Assembly: GCF_042660705.1 (NCBI RefSeq)
Contig: NZ_JBHSUQ010000001.1
Direction: 5' to 3' (one strand)
Length of the DNA stretch: 64,000 nucleotides
Source of the DNA: Undibacterium_A arcticum
GTDB taxonomy: Bacteria; Pseudomonadota; Gammaproteobacteria; Burkholderiales; Burkholderiaceae_D
Positions 18,610-28,785 of the stretch are shown piece after piece. The first letter of the stretch is position 1; each line of letters begins with the position of its first letter. Below the pieces are notes generated by a model. The model was not told where the DNA came from, made no database searches, and saw nothing but the letters and a program-made list of their open reading frames with translations. A program made the translations under genes and the position numbers.

Positions 18610-19772
18610 GTGTAGTGTTGCATTCTTGATGCTTCGTATTGAAATTCCGCACTTGAAAGGCTATTCTTTCGTATCTGATAGGAGAGTGCCAGTGCGAATT
18701 GCGACCGAGATTGTGCTTACGACGGAAGAGCATGCGGAACTTGCGGCGTTGATTCGCTCCGGTCTCACCAGTGTGAGGCTGGCGCTGCGTGCGCGCATTG
18801 TGCTGCTGGCGGCCGAGGGCATACAAAACAAGGACATTGCTGTGGAACTTGGCGTGGACCGTGGGCAAGTCAGGCGATGGCGCGAACGCTACGCGCAATT
18901 GCGCCTGTCGGGCATTGAGCGAGATCTGCCGCGCGGAGCGCCTGCCGTGAAAGTTGATGTTGCCCGCTTGGTTACGATGACGACAGAGAGCACACCCGAA
19001 ACTGCGACGCATTGGAGCACTCGCAAGATGGCAGCCGAACTTGGTGTCAGTGCCGCCAGCGTCTCTCGGCATTGGCGAGCCAAGGGTTTAAAGCCGCATC
19101 TTGTGCGCGGCTTCAAAGTTTCGCGCGATCCGAAATTTGTCGAGAAGCTCGAAGATGTAGTGGGGCTGTATTTGTCGCCTCCTGAGCATGCGATCGTATT
19201 GTGCTGCGACGAGAAAAGCCAAGTGCAGGCACTTGATCGCACGCAGCCGGGCTTGCCGCTGAAGAAGGGACGCGCAGCGACCATGACGCACGACTATAAA
19301 CGCAATGGCACGACCCCCTGTTCGCCGCGCTGAACGTGCTCGATGGTCAAGTCATCGCCCAATGTCAGCAACGCCATCGTCACGAGGAATGGCTACGTTT
19401 CCTCCGCAAGATCGACCGAGAGACGCCGAAGGGAAAGACGCTGCACCTTATATGCGACAACTACGCCACGCACAAGCATCCCAACGTGCAAGCATGGCTC
19501 AAAAACATCCGCGCTTCAACATGCATTTCACGCCGACATCGGCATCATGGTTGAACATGGTGGAGCGGTTCTTCCGAGATATTTCGGAGAATCGCCTCCG
19601 ACGCGGGGTGTTCACCAGTGTGCCGGAATTGACCGCAGCGATTGAGCAATACGTCGCTCATCACAACGCCAATCCGAAGCCGTTCATCTGGACTGCAACG
19701 GCCCGCGACATCCTACAAAAAGTGATTCGCGCAAACAGCCGGTTAAGCGGCAAACAGAATGCAACACTACAC
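18610..19772. mobile_element. IS630-family insertion sequence, 1163 bp, in glcF
   Basis: The terminal inverted repeats are GTGTAGTGTTGCATTCT at the left and its perfect reverse complement at the right end (19756-19772). It is flanked by a duplicated TA (18608-18609 and 19773-19774), the hallmark target duplication of IS630/Tc1-mariner elements. It carries one transposase gene on the plus strand. Identical ends suggest recent movement, although the transposase frame appears broken twice in this sequence. Confidence 0.93.
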
Positions 19773-19775
19773 TAG
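18692..19775 (+). CDS. IS630-family transposase (two frame breaks as sequenced)
   Basis: DDE transposase, ~360 aa when rejoined: N-terminal helix-turn-helix (IQNKDIAVELGVDRGQVRRW), then catalytic residues in VLCCDEKSQ, HLICDNYATHKH and SWLNMVERFF (D, D, E). The frame breaks near 19312 (ACCCCC) and at 19500-19505 (CTCAAAAACAT, where a sixth A gives LKKHPRFNMHF). The GTG at 18692 follows GGAGA; an in-frame ATG at 18629 is possible. The TAG stop borrows the flanking target TA, so it is completed outside the element. Confidence 0.88.
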
Positions 19776-21090
19776 AGGGACAGCAAGCCACTGCCAAGAC
19801 GCAACTGCATCTGGATCGCTGCCTGACTTGCCGGAATTGCGAATCGACCTGCCCGTCCGGCGTCGAATATGGACGGCTGCTGGATATCGGCCGCAAGGTG
19901 GTTGACGATCAGGTGCCAAGATCCTTGGAACAGCGCGTCACCCGCAACGCATTGAAGCAATTATTGCCGCGCCAATGGCTGTTTACGCCAGCGTTAAAAA
20001 CCGGTCAGATGTTGCGCTCCTGGTTGCCGCAAAAACTGAAAAATAAAGTTCCGGAAAAGCAAGCCGCCGGCCGCTGGCCGCAGCGCCGGCATGCGCGCAA
20101 GATGCTGCTGCTCGATGGCTGCGTACAGCCGGCGATGGCGCCAAATATCAACAGCGCTGCCGCACGGGTATTGGATGCGCTGGAGGTTGAGGTGTTGATT
20201 GCAGCGAAGGCCGGCTGTTGCGGCGCGATCCGGTATCACCTGAATGATCAGGATGGCGGCCTGGATGATATGCGTCGCAATATCGATGCATGGTGGCCGT
20301 ACGTCGACGCTAGCAATGGGCAGGAAATCGAGGCGATTGTGATGACCGCATCCGGTTGCGGTGTCACCGTCAAAGAATACGGTCACTTATTGGCCGGCGA
20401 TGCCGCCTACGCCGAAAAAGCCAGGAAAATATCCGCGCTGACGCGCGATCTGAGCGAAATCCTGCCTGCGTTCGAGACCCAATTGCTCGCCAAGCTAGGT
20501 GGAAAAATCAGCAAGCGCGTCGCCTATCATCCGCCCTGTACTTTGCAGCACGGTCAGCAGATACGCGGCAAGGTCGAGGGCTTGTTACGTAGCGCCGGTG
20601 TCGACGTGCAGCTGTGCGCCGACAGCCATTTGTGTTGTGGTTCGGCGGGGACTTATTCAGTGCTGCAGCCGGAACTGTCGTATCAATTACGTGACAACAA
20701 ATTGCGTAATTTGCAGGCGACGCAGCCGGACATGATCGTGTCGGCGAATATCGGATGCCTGACGCATTTGCAATCGGGCACGGCGACGCCGGTGCAGCAC
20801 TGGATTGAGTTACTGGATCAGGCGCTGCAACAGCCGCCCGAACAGGTGTAGTCCGATTGTTTAGCGGGGTCCTCAACTAGCTTCTCGACCTCCGAAATCA
20901 AGGGCTTGATGCGATTGCCCGGACTGTCCACCTACCCATATTTGACAGTCCGTCGAACTTGCGGTCGCGCAGGCGTCACCTCCGACGAATTCGAGTGCCC
21001 GACCCGGCGGCTCTCGGCGATCCAAAGTACTCACTGTAACGGCGCAGGCTCGACAGCTTGCGCATCATTAAAATAAAAGGAGACATTATT

Positions 21091-22787
21091 ATGGTTTGGA
21101 GTCAGGTCTACGATCCGCTTGGGAACATTTGGTGGTCTGCATTGATGGCAGCGATCCCGGTGGTGGTGATGTTGGGATGCATCGCGTTTGGACACATGAA
21201 GGCCCACTATGCGGCCGCATTAGGCTTGGGAAGCGCATTGCTGGTCACCATCTTTGGCTTCGGCATGCCGGCCAGCCTGGCTTGGAACGCCGCCGGTTTC
21301 GGTGCTGCTTTCGGTCTGTTGCCGATCGGCTGGACCGTGCTCAACATCATTTTCCTGCATCAACTCACCATTGAGAACGGCTCGTTTTCTGTACTGCAGG
21401 ACAGTCTCACCGGGATCACCGGTGACCGCCGCATTCAGCTATTGCTAATTGCCTTCTGCTTTGGTGCGTTCTTCGAGGGTGCTGCTGGATTTGGCACGCC
21501 GGTCGCTATCACGGCCGCGATCATGATCGGCCTTGGATTTTCCCCACTGGCGGCTTCGGGCTTGTGCCTGATCGCCAATACGGCACCGGTCGCCTACGGT
21601 GCGCTGGGCACCCCGGTCATTGCGCTCGCAGCCGTGACCGGCATCGACCTGATGCAACTTTCCGGCATGATCGGCCGCCAGTTGCCACTGTTCTCGCTTT
21701 TGGTGCCGTTCTGGCTGATCTGGGCCTTCGCAGGATTTCGCGGCATGATCCAGATTTGGCCCGCGATCTTGGTCGCCGGATTGAGTTTGCCATTCCTCAG
21801 TACCTGGTATCAAATTTTCACGGGCCGTGGCTAGTTGACGTGGCTGCCGCGATTGTTTCAATGGTGAGCCTGGTATGGTTCCTGAAAGTCTGGAAACCGA
21901 AAAAAATCTGGACCTCCACCTCGCTCAAGGGGCACGAGACCGATTCCGGCACGCCGGACCTGGACAGTGAAAAGCCGCACGGCCACGAAGCCGACGCTGC
22001 TGCTGCCATGTTCAAGAAACACGACCGGCACGCAGTGATCATGGCCTGGATGCCATGGGTGATCCTGACTACTTTCGTATTCATCTGGGGGATTCCCGGC
22101 TTCAAAAACTGGGTGGATGGCATTTCTATCTTCAAGATTCCTTTCGCTGGTCTACACAACCTGGTTGAGAAAGTGGCTCCGGTCGTTGCCAGCCCCCGCA
22201 AGGAAGCGGCAATTTTCACACTCAATTGGTTGTCTGCCACGGGAACAGGGATTTTACTGGCTGCCGTGATTGGCGGCTTGATGATGAAATATTCGCTGCG
22301 CGACCTGATACGCATCTACGGCCGCACCATCTGGCTGGTGCGCTACTCGCTGCTCACCATCGTGTTGATGCTGGCGCTGGGCTACCTTACGCGTTATTCC
22401 GGCACGGATGCGACACTGGGACTGATGTTCGCTCATACCGGAATGATGTACCCTATTTTCGGCACGCTGCTTGGCTGGCTCGGGGTGGCACTGACCGGTT
22501 CCGACACCGCAGCCAATGTACTGTTCGGTGGTCTGCAAAAGACTACCGCGGAGCAGTTGGGCTTGAGTCCGGTACTGATGGCGGCGGCCAACAGTTCTGG
22601 CGGCGTGATGGGCAAGATGGTGGATGCGCAGAGCATCGTCGTCGCCAGTACCGCAACGCGCTGGTACGGCCATGAGAGTGAAATCCTGCGCTTTGTGTTC
22701 TTCCATAGCCTGGCGTTGGCGGTATTGGTAGGGATCTTTGTATTCTTGCAGGCTTACGTTTACCCATTCACGGCGTTAGTGTATTAA
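21091..22787 (+). CDS. lldP: L-lactate permease LldP family (frameshift)
   Basis: ~565 aa, 12+ membrane segments. It imports lactate and glycolate with protons. MVWSQVYDPLGNIWWSALMA is the family start, preceded by AAAGGAGA. Also seen are FGAFFEGAAGFGTPVAITAA and the late motif GSDTAANVLFGGLQ...AANSSGGVMGKMVDAQSIVVA. The frame breaks at about 21793 in AGTTTGCC: one added T restores LSFAIPQYLVSNFHGPWLVDV. It lies 240 bases after glcF. It supplies substrate to the oxidase and probably replaces the truncated permease at 15.5 kb. Confidence 0.9.
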
Positions 22788-22880
22788 GGAAGCGGTCGAT
22801 TGGGGCGCGATGGAATCTTGAGTGGTCGGCAATAATCGCCAGTTTGAAGAGCTATTGTGAAATCATGATCAGGAGTAATC

Positions 22881-22944
22881 TCGCCCGTGCTTGGGTTTGA
22901 CTCATAATCCGTTGTGCCGTGCTCGACTCACGGGCGGCTCACCA
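22881..22944 (+). pseudogene. Decayed copy of tRNA-Ile2 (3' two thirds)
   Basis: Matches the tRNA at 1075-1153 from the D loop onward: GTGCTTGGG, then TGACTCATAATCCGTTG, GTGCCGTGCTCGACTCACGG and GCTCACCA, with a deletion across the D stem and no pairing 5' acceptor strand. It is followed by a relative of the same terminator. It cannot fold as a functional tRNA. The likeliest origin is the far attachment site of an element integrated at the tRNA. Confidence 0.75.
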
Positions 22945-22960
22945 GAATTTGAAGGAAAAT

Positions 22961-22997
22961 AAAATGGTTACAGGCTTCTGCTTGTAGCCATTTTTTA
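22961..22997 (+). terminator. Terminator of the decayed tRNA copy
   Basis: The arms AAAATGGTTACAGGC and GCTTGTAGCCATTTT with a TTCT loop and trailing T run form a stem homologous in sequence and position to the one after the intact tRNA (1171-1208). This shows that the copy extends past the tRNA 3' end. Confidence 0.7.
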
Positions 22998-23221
22998 TTG
23001 CTGCGCAAGTCATCAAGGTGCTACATCGCACGCGCGCAGAATTGATTGAACAATGCACGGCAATACGCCAGCTACTCATCTCGATCAACCTGCAGTTCCT
23101 CGATTGATCGACAGATATTGCTCATCAGCATTGATACACATTGTTGCAATCGTTACAGCTATGTGGCAGTCGCACGAGCAAGTGAGGCGTTATATACAAA
23201 CATTCCTCCACGAGAGCCATC

Positions 23222-23554
23222 ATGAAAAAATATCTCACTGTCGCGACCGTTGGTTTAATCGCGAGCGCCGCAGTTGCGTTAGGTACCGCACCGTCTGCAA
23301 TGGCACGCGATCGCGTCGATTGGTCGGTGAACGTTGGCTTGCCGGGTTACTACCAGCCACAAGAAGTCTATATGCCTCCACAAGTGGTGTATGCGCAACC
23401 TCAACCGGTTTATGTCGAGCGGGCACCGGTGGTCGAGTATTACCAACCTAATGAATTTCGCGAGCGTTATTGGCGTGAACGAGAATGGCGGAAACAACAG
23501 TGGCGCGAACGTCGTGAACACCACCGGCATCATGACGACGATGATGATCAATGA
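23222..23554 (+). CDS. Exported Tyr/Pro/Arg/His-rich protein, 110 aa
   Basis: The signal peptide MKKYLTVATVGLIASAAVAL...AMA is followed by a short extended region (GYYQPQEVYMPPQVVYAQ, PVYVERAPVVEYYQP) and a strongly charged tail (ERYWREREWRKQQWRERR, then HHRHHDDDDD). The His/Asp tail could bind metal. Unnamed exported proteins of this composition are frequent in Burkholderiales. It precedes a glycine-zipper lipoprotein and a FecR/DUF6600 protein on the same strand, so an envelope role is likely. No enzyme motif. Confidence 0.75.
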   Translation: MKKYLTVATVGLIASAAVALGTAPSAMARDRVDWSVNVGLPGYYQPQEVYMPPQVVYAQPQPVYVERAPVVEYYQPNEFRERYWREREWRKQQWRERREHHRHHDDDDDQ

Positions 23555-23623
23555 AATTTGAGGCCGGAAATACAGTGTTGAGAACAGCCGGCGAATAGTC
23601 ACAACCAACGAATGGAAAACGAT

Positions 23624-24169
23624 ATGAAAAAACAGTTTGCAATGGTCGCCACAATTGTTGCCGCCACCACTATCCTCGGTGGATGTGCGAGCCCCAATTA
23701 CTATGCGCCGGCGGCTGCACAGAATTATCCTGCCCCTGCGCAGCCATATGTACAGCCAAATTCACAGCCGTATTCACAGCCGTACTCACAGCCATACGCC
23801 TCATCGCCGCAAACTTACTCCCGCTACGGTGTCGTCGATTCCGTCCAGACGGTGCAAACCAGCGATCGTGCCAGTAATGGAAATGGCATTGGTGCAGGCG
23901 CCGTGCTTGGCGGAGTAGTCGGCGGGCTGATCGGCAACCAGGTTGGTGGCGGCAGAGGACGGGCCGTGGCAACAGCGGCTGGTGCCATCGGTGGCGTATT
24001 GGTCGGGAATGAAATGGAGCAACGCAACAACGTCCAGGTACGAAACAGGTATCAGATAGGCATATTATTGGACGACGGTACTTATCAAACCGTTACGCAG
24101 GACAGCATGTCGGACTTGCGTGTTGGAAATCGTGTTCGCATCGAGGGTGAGCGGGTCTATCGTTATTAG
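23624..24169 (+). CDS. Glycine-zipper 2TM lipoprotein (SlyB/Pcp-like)
   Basis: The start MKKQFAMVATIVAATTILGG-C gives a lipobox with Cys as the first mature residue. A Tyr/Pro/Gln/Ser linker with QPYSQPYSQPYA repeats follows, then the glycine-zipper segment GIGAGAVLGGVVGGLIGNQV...AGAIGGVLVGNEME and a small C-terminal beta domain (YQIGILLDDGTYQTVTQDS). This architecture is typical of outer-membrane lipoproteins that stabilise the envelope under stress. An earlier in-frame ATG at 23612 is less likely because the signal peptide begins at 23624. Confidence 0.85.
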   Translation: MKKQFAMVATIVAATTILGGCASPNYYAPAAAQNYPAPAQPYVQPNSQPYSQPYSQPYASSPQTYSRYGVVDSVQTVQTSDRASNGNGIGAGAVLGGVVGGLIGNQVGGGRGRAVATAAGAIGGVLVGNEMEQRNNVQVRNRYQIGILLDDGTYQTVTQDSMSDLRVGNRVRIEGERVYRY

Positions 24170-24267
24170 ATGAATAGTCATCACTCGATATCATTCTGTC
24201 CGCACAATCATCGCCTGAGTAGTGCCTGGCGTCGCCTGCGCATCGGATCCTTCGAAAGGAACCAGCC

Positions 24268-26692
24268 ATGAAAGCGAAACGGTTCACACTCACATGTCTG
24301 CTATTCATGGCGGCTGCGCTGTTCGGCACAGCGGTGCTGGCCGATCCGCCCGGGCGCGTCGGGCGATTGTCGTATATATCCGGACCGGTCTCGTTCGCGC
24401 CGGCTGGGCTCGATAATGAATGGTCGCTGGCGCTGACTAACCGACCGGTTACCACGGGCGATCATCTATGGTCGGACCAAGGCGGACGGGCCGAAGTCCA
24501 TATCGGTTCCACGGCGATACGCTTGGGCGCGCGCACCAACGTCGATGTGTTGAATCTAGACGGCCGCACGACGCAGTTGCGGATAGTGCAGGGCACACTC
24601 AATGTTCGGGTGCGGCACCTCGCGCGCGATGGCTTGTTCGAAATCGATACGCCCAGCGCCGCCGTGCTCGTACAGCGACCGGGCAACTACCGCATTGACG
24701 TCGATCCCAATGGACAGCAGACCACAGTCAGTGTGCGTTCCGGCGACGTCAACGTGAGCGGGCCGAACGCGAACTTCCTGCTCCACGACAACCAGCAGGC
24801 CACGCTCTTCAGCGACTCCCCCGACTACGAGCTGACGCGGCTGCCGCCCTTGGACAGCTTCGATCGCTTTTGGCTGGCGCGTGATCAACGCCAGGATCGG
24901 GTTCGTTCGTTGCACTATGTTCCGAACGATATGACCGGCTACGAAGACCTCGACACTTACGGTTCGTGGACCACGGTTTCCACGTATGGCACGGTGTGGT
25001 ATCCGTCGCGCGTCGCCGTGGATTGGGCGCCTTACCGCGACGGACGCTGGATGTGGGTGGAGCCTTGGGGCTGGACCTGGGTTGATAACGCGCCGTGGGG
25101 CTTCGCGCCGTTCCACTACGGACGTTGGGCCTACATACAGGGCCGCTGGGGCTGGTGTCCGGGGAATATAAGGGCGCGTCCGGTCTATGCTCCCGCGCTG
25201 GTAGCGTTCGTCGGCGGATCGGGCGTCAGCGCCTCGATTTCAATAGCCAGCGGACCGGTAGTGGGCTGGTTCCCGTTGGGTTACCGCGAAGCATACGTGC
25301 CGTGGTACTCGGCGTCGCCAACTTACGTGCGTCAAGTCAACGTGGCGAATGTGACCAACGTCACCAACATCACGAGCATCACCAATGTGACCAACGTTAC
25401 CAACATCAATTATGCGAACCGCAATGTTCCTTCCGCCATCACAGCGGTTCCCGGCGCGGTGTTCAGGCAATCCAGAATGATTGCACCGTCGATGCTGAAA
25501 ACGCCGGCCGTGCAAGAACTGGCGCGTGCCCCGGTCATCCACGGCGGTGCACCGATCGCACCGGTCCAGCAGAGCCTGATCGCGGGACCAGCCACCGTGC
25601 GACCACCGGCAACGGTGACGAGTCGTCCGGTCGTCGCAATCAATACGCCACCCCTGCGTCCAGCTCCGTTCGCGGCGCGTCAAGCGGAAATTGCGAAGCA
25701 ACCAGACAAACCATTTCAAGTCACGCCGCTTCCGCTTCCGCCTGCGCCGGCAACAAGCGCCTCTGGTGCGGCGCCCGCGCCCGGTGCCGCGCCGAGTGGC
25801 AAAGCGCCGTCGATCGCTGGTACGCAAGCGCCGGTGCGAATGATCCAGCCGCCGCATGCAGGGAATCCGCAGCCTGCCGTGCAATCCAACGCGGGACGTC
25901 CGCCGGAAAGTCGCGCCATGCCTCAGACTGGACCAACGCCAGGCCAAGCGCCGGCCGGAGTGCCATCTCGGCCGCCTGAAGTCGTTGCGCCCAAGAGTGC
26001 CGCGGGGACGCCTGCCAACGCGCCGCATCCGCCCGACCCCCGTCGCCCGCAAGCGGAAGAACGCGCTCGCCCGGCTGTGGTGCCGGGCCAGCCGCCGGCA
26101 ATGAAGGCGCCCGAAGTACCCCGTGCGCCGCAAGCAGAGGAGCGTGTGAAACCCAGTGCAACGCCGGTCCCGCCGCAACCCGGGCGACCAATCGAAGCAC
26201 CGCGTCCGCCGCGGACCGAGGAGCGTACGCAGACGATGGGGCAACCGGCACAACCGCCGGCAATGACGGCGCCCGAAGTACCACGCGCGCCGCAAGCCGA
26301 GGAGCGTGTGAAACCGGGTGCAGCGCCGGTCCCGCCGCAACCCGGGCGACCAATCGAAGTGCCGCGTCCGCCCCAAGCGGAAGAGCGCGTTCGTCCGGGA
26401 CCATCGATTACGCCACAAGCGCCACAGAACGTGCAGCCACCTCTGCCACGTCCCCGTGAGGAAGTGAGGCCACCGCAGCCGCAACATCCGGTGCCGCCGC
26501 TGCGGGTAGAGGAACGTGCGCGACCCGCGCCCCCCACCCCAGCCGCCGCATCCGGAAGTGCAGCAAGCCCCAACTCCGCAGGGGGTGCCTCCGCCGCCTC
26601 CACTGCGTGAACAGGGCAAGCCGTCCGAGCGGCGCCGTCCGCCTGAGAAGGACAAAGAGAAGGACAAACAGAAGCAAGAAGAAAATCGCTGA
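24268..26692 (+). CDS. FecR / DUF6600-type exported protein with long Pro-rich tail (frameshift near end)
   Basis: The signal peptide (ends VLADPPGR) is followed by a FecR-like beta domain at residues ~30-200 (VTTGDHLWSDQGGRAEVHIG, FEIDTPSAAVLVQRPGNYRI). A Trp/Tyr-rich DUF6600-type region comes next (YGSWTTVSTYGTVWYPS, WVEPWGWTWVDNAPWGFAPF), then NVTN-type repeats near residue 365 and ~300 residues of Pro-rich tail containing a ~54-residue tandem duplication (DNA 26107-26268 and 26269 on). A break in the CCCCCC/CCCC tract near 26535 moves the real end to 26692, giving a lysine-rich terminus (RRRPPEKDKEKDK). Predicted surface or periplasmic; function unknown. Confidence 0.78.
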
Positions 26693-27360
26693 GCTGAGCT
26701 CGCACGACGGCTGCGCAGCGACGTGCCGCCGTTTTGTTGTTTCAGGTTTGCCGCGCATTGCTCCGCCGTGCGCGGCGTTCGCGCCGCGTGCGCGCCACGC
26801 GAACACTTCACGTTCGCGCACCGTCAACCCTACAGCATCGCACGCGCCTCCTGCTGGAGCACCTAACTGTTCAACGCGATCCATGGCCACGACAGCGCAA
26901 GACTTACCTGAGCACATTGCCGGGGCTCTTTTTCGGCAGAAGCCCTTCGGCCTTCCTACCTGCCGTGCACCGTCAACCGTTAGCCAGACGGCGCGTGTTC
27001 GGCGCCGATCCTCAAATCGCTTGAGTATTGTCAATAACAAAAGTTTTCAAATAGACCACACTGATCTGCAACGATTCATTTCTACCTTGACGGGACAAGC
27101 ATGCATAGCCCGAGGCATGGTCGATCGAACTGTTCCATCTATTCGATCCGTTGCAGCCATCGCCACTCGGTCCATGGCGCGTTAGCGCACGGTTATAGCA
27201 AGAGCTGGTCGTATGACGTTTTTGCAATAAATTGATTTTTCGGCGTTCGAATACAGACACCAAGAAGCGTGCCGATTCCATGCTAGTTTTTGATTAAATT
27301 CCGGGTGCGTCATCCTTTCGTCATGCAAGGACGGGCGCAGCCGCCAGGAAAGGATAAGCC
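26693..27360. other. Gap without a recognisable gene
   Basis: About 670 bases. All open frames give Arg/Ala-rich translations without family features. A purine-rich stretch AGGAAAGG at 27349-27356 serves the next gene. Nothing else is seen. Confidence 0.45.
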
Positions 27361-28604
27361 ATGACTGTTGCAACGGACATCACCATCGTCGGCGCCGGTC
27401 CCTACGGATTGTCGATCGCCGCCCACTTGCGCGAGCGGGGCGCAAATTTCCGCATCATCGGCAGCCCCATGCAAAGTTGGTTGCGCAAGATGCCCAAAGG
27501 CATGCTGTTGAAATCGGAACCATTCAGCTCGACGCTGTATGATCCTGGCAGCACCTTTACCCTCCGCCGATTTTGCAAGGACCAGGGGCTTCCCTACCAG
27601 GAAGTGGGCCTGCCGGTGTCGGCAGAGACCTTCTCGTCGTATGGCATCGCTTTCCAGAAGCATCTCGTGCCGGAGGTAGAAGACACGCATCTCGTCGCGC
27701 TCAAGCGATGCTCGGCGGGATTCGATCTGTCGATGGCGGACGGGATGTCGTTTACCACGCGCAAGGTGGTACTCGCCACGGGTCTCGATTCTTACCGGCA
27801 TATTCCTGAGCCGCTCGCGCACCTGCCGCGGGAGCTGCTCACGCATAGCGCCGACCATCACGATCTGGAGCAATTCCGGGGGCGGGACGTGGTGGTCATC
27901 GGCGGCGGTTCGTCCGCAATCGATGTTGCCGCATTGCTGCACGAGGGCCAGGCCAATGTCCAAGTGATTGCGCGCAAGCCAACGATCAGCTTTCTTCCCA
28001 TGGATATGCCGGCACGTTCATTGCTGCAGCATATCCGCGCGCCGATGTCGGGCGTCGGTCCCGGCTGGAAAGGGTTGCTGTGGACGGACGCTCCTTGGCT
28101 GTACCGGTATCTGTTCGACCATTTCCGCATTCGCACGGCGAAAAATTTCTTGGGCCCGCCGGCGGATGGTTCATGGTGGAACGATTCTCGGCGGTTCCCC
28201 AGCTGCTGGGCTTCCAGTTGCTGCGAGCCCAGGCGATCAAGGGCCGCGTGGAGCTGCTGCTGGCCGACCTTGACGGCAATCATCGGCAGGTATCAACCGA
28301 ACATGTGATCGCGGCGACCGGATATAACCCCGATGTGCGCCGCCTGTCCTTTTTAAGCCCCGAGATTGTCGAACGACTGCAGTTGATCGGACAAACGCCG
28401 CGCCTGTCTTCGCACTTCGAATCTTCCGTGGCGGGCCTCTATTTTGTCGGAGCGATATCGGCCACCAGTTTCGGACCGACCATGCGTTTTGTGGCGGGCG
28501 CCGATTTCACCTCTCAACGGATATTGAAGCATTTGACGCACCCCTCCAGGCGAGCATCGTTTGCCGTCCCGCATCAAGCCAACTCGATGCCAGGAACGGA
28601 GTGA
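27361..28604 (+). CDS. FAD/NAD(P)-dependent oxidoreductase, flavin monooxygenase-like (frameshift)
   Basis: Two Rossmann motifs are present: ITIVGAGPYGLSIAAHL for FAD at the N-terminus and VVVIGGGSSAIDVAALL for NAD(P)H. An ATG-type motif follows (HVIAATGYNPDVRRL). Together they match the lysine/ornithine N-hydroxylase-like or flavin monooxygenase superfamily; the substrate cannot be inferred. The frame breaks near 28155 (GGGCCCGCC): one added C restores FLGPAGGWFMVERFSAVPQ and a 414-residue product. The start follows AGGAAAGG. A convergent Cys-rich hypothetical gene lies 180 bases downstream. Confidence 0.83.
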
Positions 28605-28785
28605 GCCTGACGGGTTTTTTGGGGTATCGGAAGTCCACTCAAACTGAATGATGCAAAATAACTCCGGTCGCGCATGGGACCGGGGGTTTGCATAAATACC
28701 TGTTGCTGGGTCTAGGAGCCTGTCGTACTTACGGGGACTTCAGTTAGCTTAAACTTTAGCTTAAACAGAACCATCCGGATCGCTG

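Larger units (their letters stand above)
18433..20851 (+). pseudogene. glcF: Glycolate oxidase iron-sulfur subunit GlcF, interrupted by an IS630 element
   Basis: Codons 1-59 (18433-18609) and the remainder (19775-20851) join exactly in frame once the insertion and one TA copy are removed (QVL joined to EGQQATAKTQ), giving 416 residues, normal for GlcF. Two 4Fe-4S motifs are present, CVHCGFCTATCP before and CLTCRNCESTCP after the insertion. Both CCG domains are intact (AGCCGAIRYH, HPPCTLQHG, LCCGSAGTYS). Insertion stops translation after ~60 residues, so the three-subunit oxidase should lack its electron-transfer subunit. Precise joining means the insertion is young. Confidence 0.93.

Noticed and set aside
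18626..19072. Antisense frame within the IS630 element as a second IS gene
   Set aside because: IS630 elements carry a single transposase gene; the antisense frame has no domain.
22881..22944. A second functional tRNA-Ile2
   Set aside because: The D stem is deleted and the 3' acceptor strand has no 5' partner, so it cannot fold as a tRNA.
25345..25410. Short repeated units that could suggest a repeat array
   Set aside because: They encode Asn-Val-Thr repeats in frame within the envelope protein; there are no spacers of constant length and no cas genes anywhere in the window, so not CRISPR.
25240..26811. A 523-codon antisense frame opposite the FecR/DUF6600 gene
   Set aside because: Arg/Gly/Cys-rich translation mirroring the Pro-rich repeats of the sense gene; no start signal and no domain.
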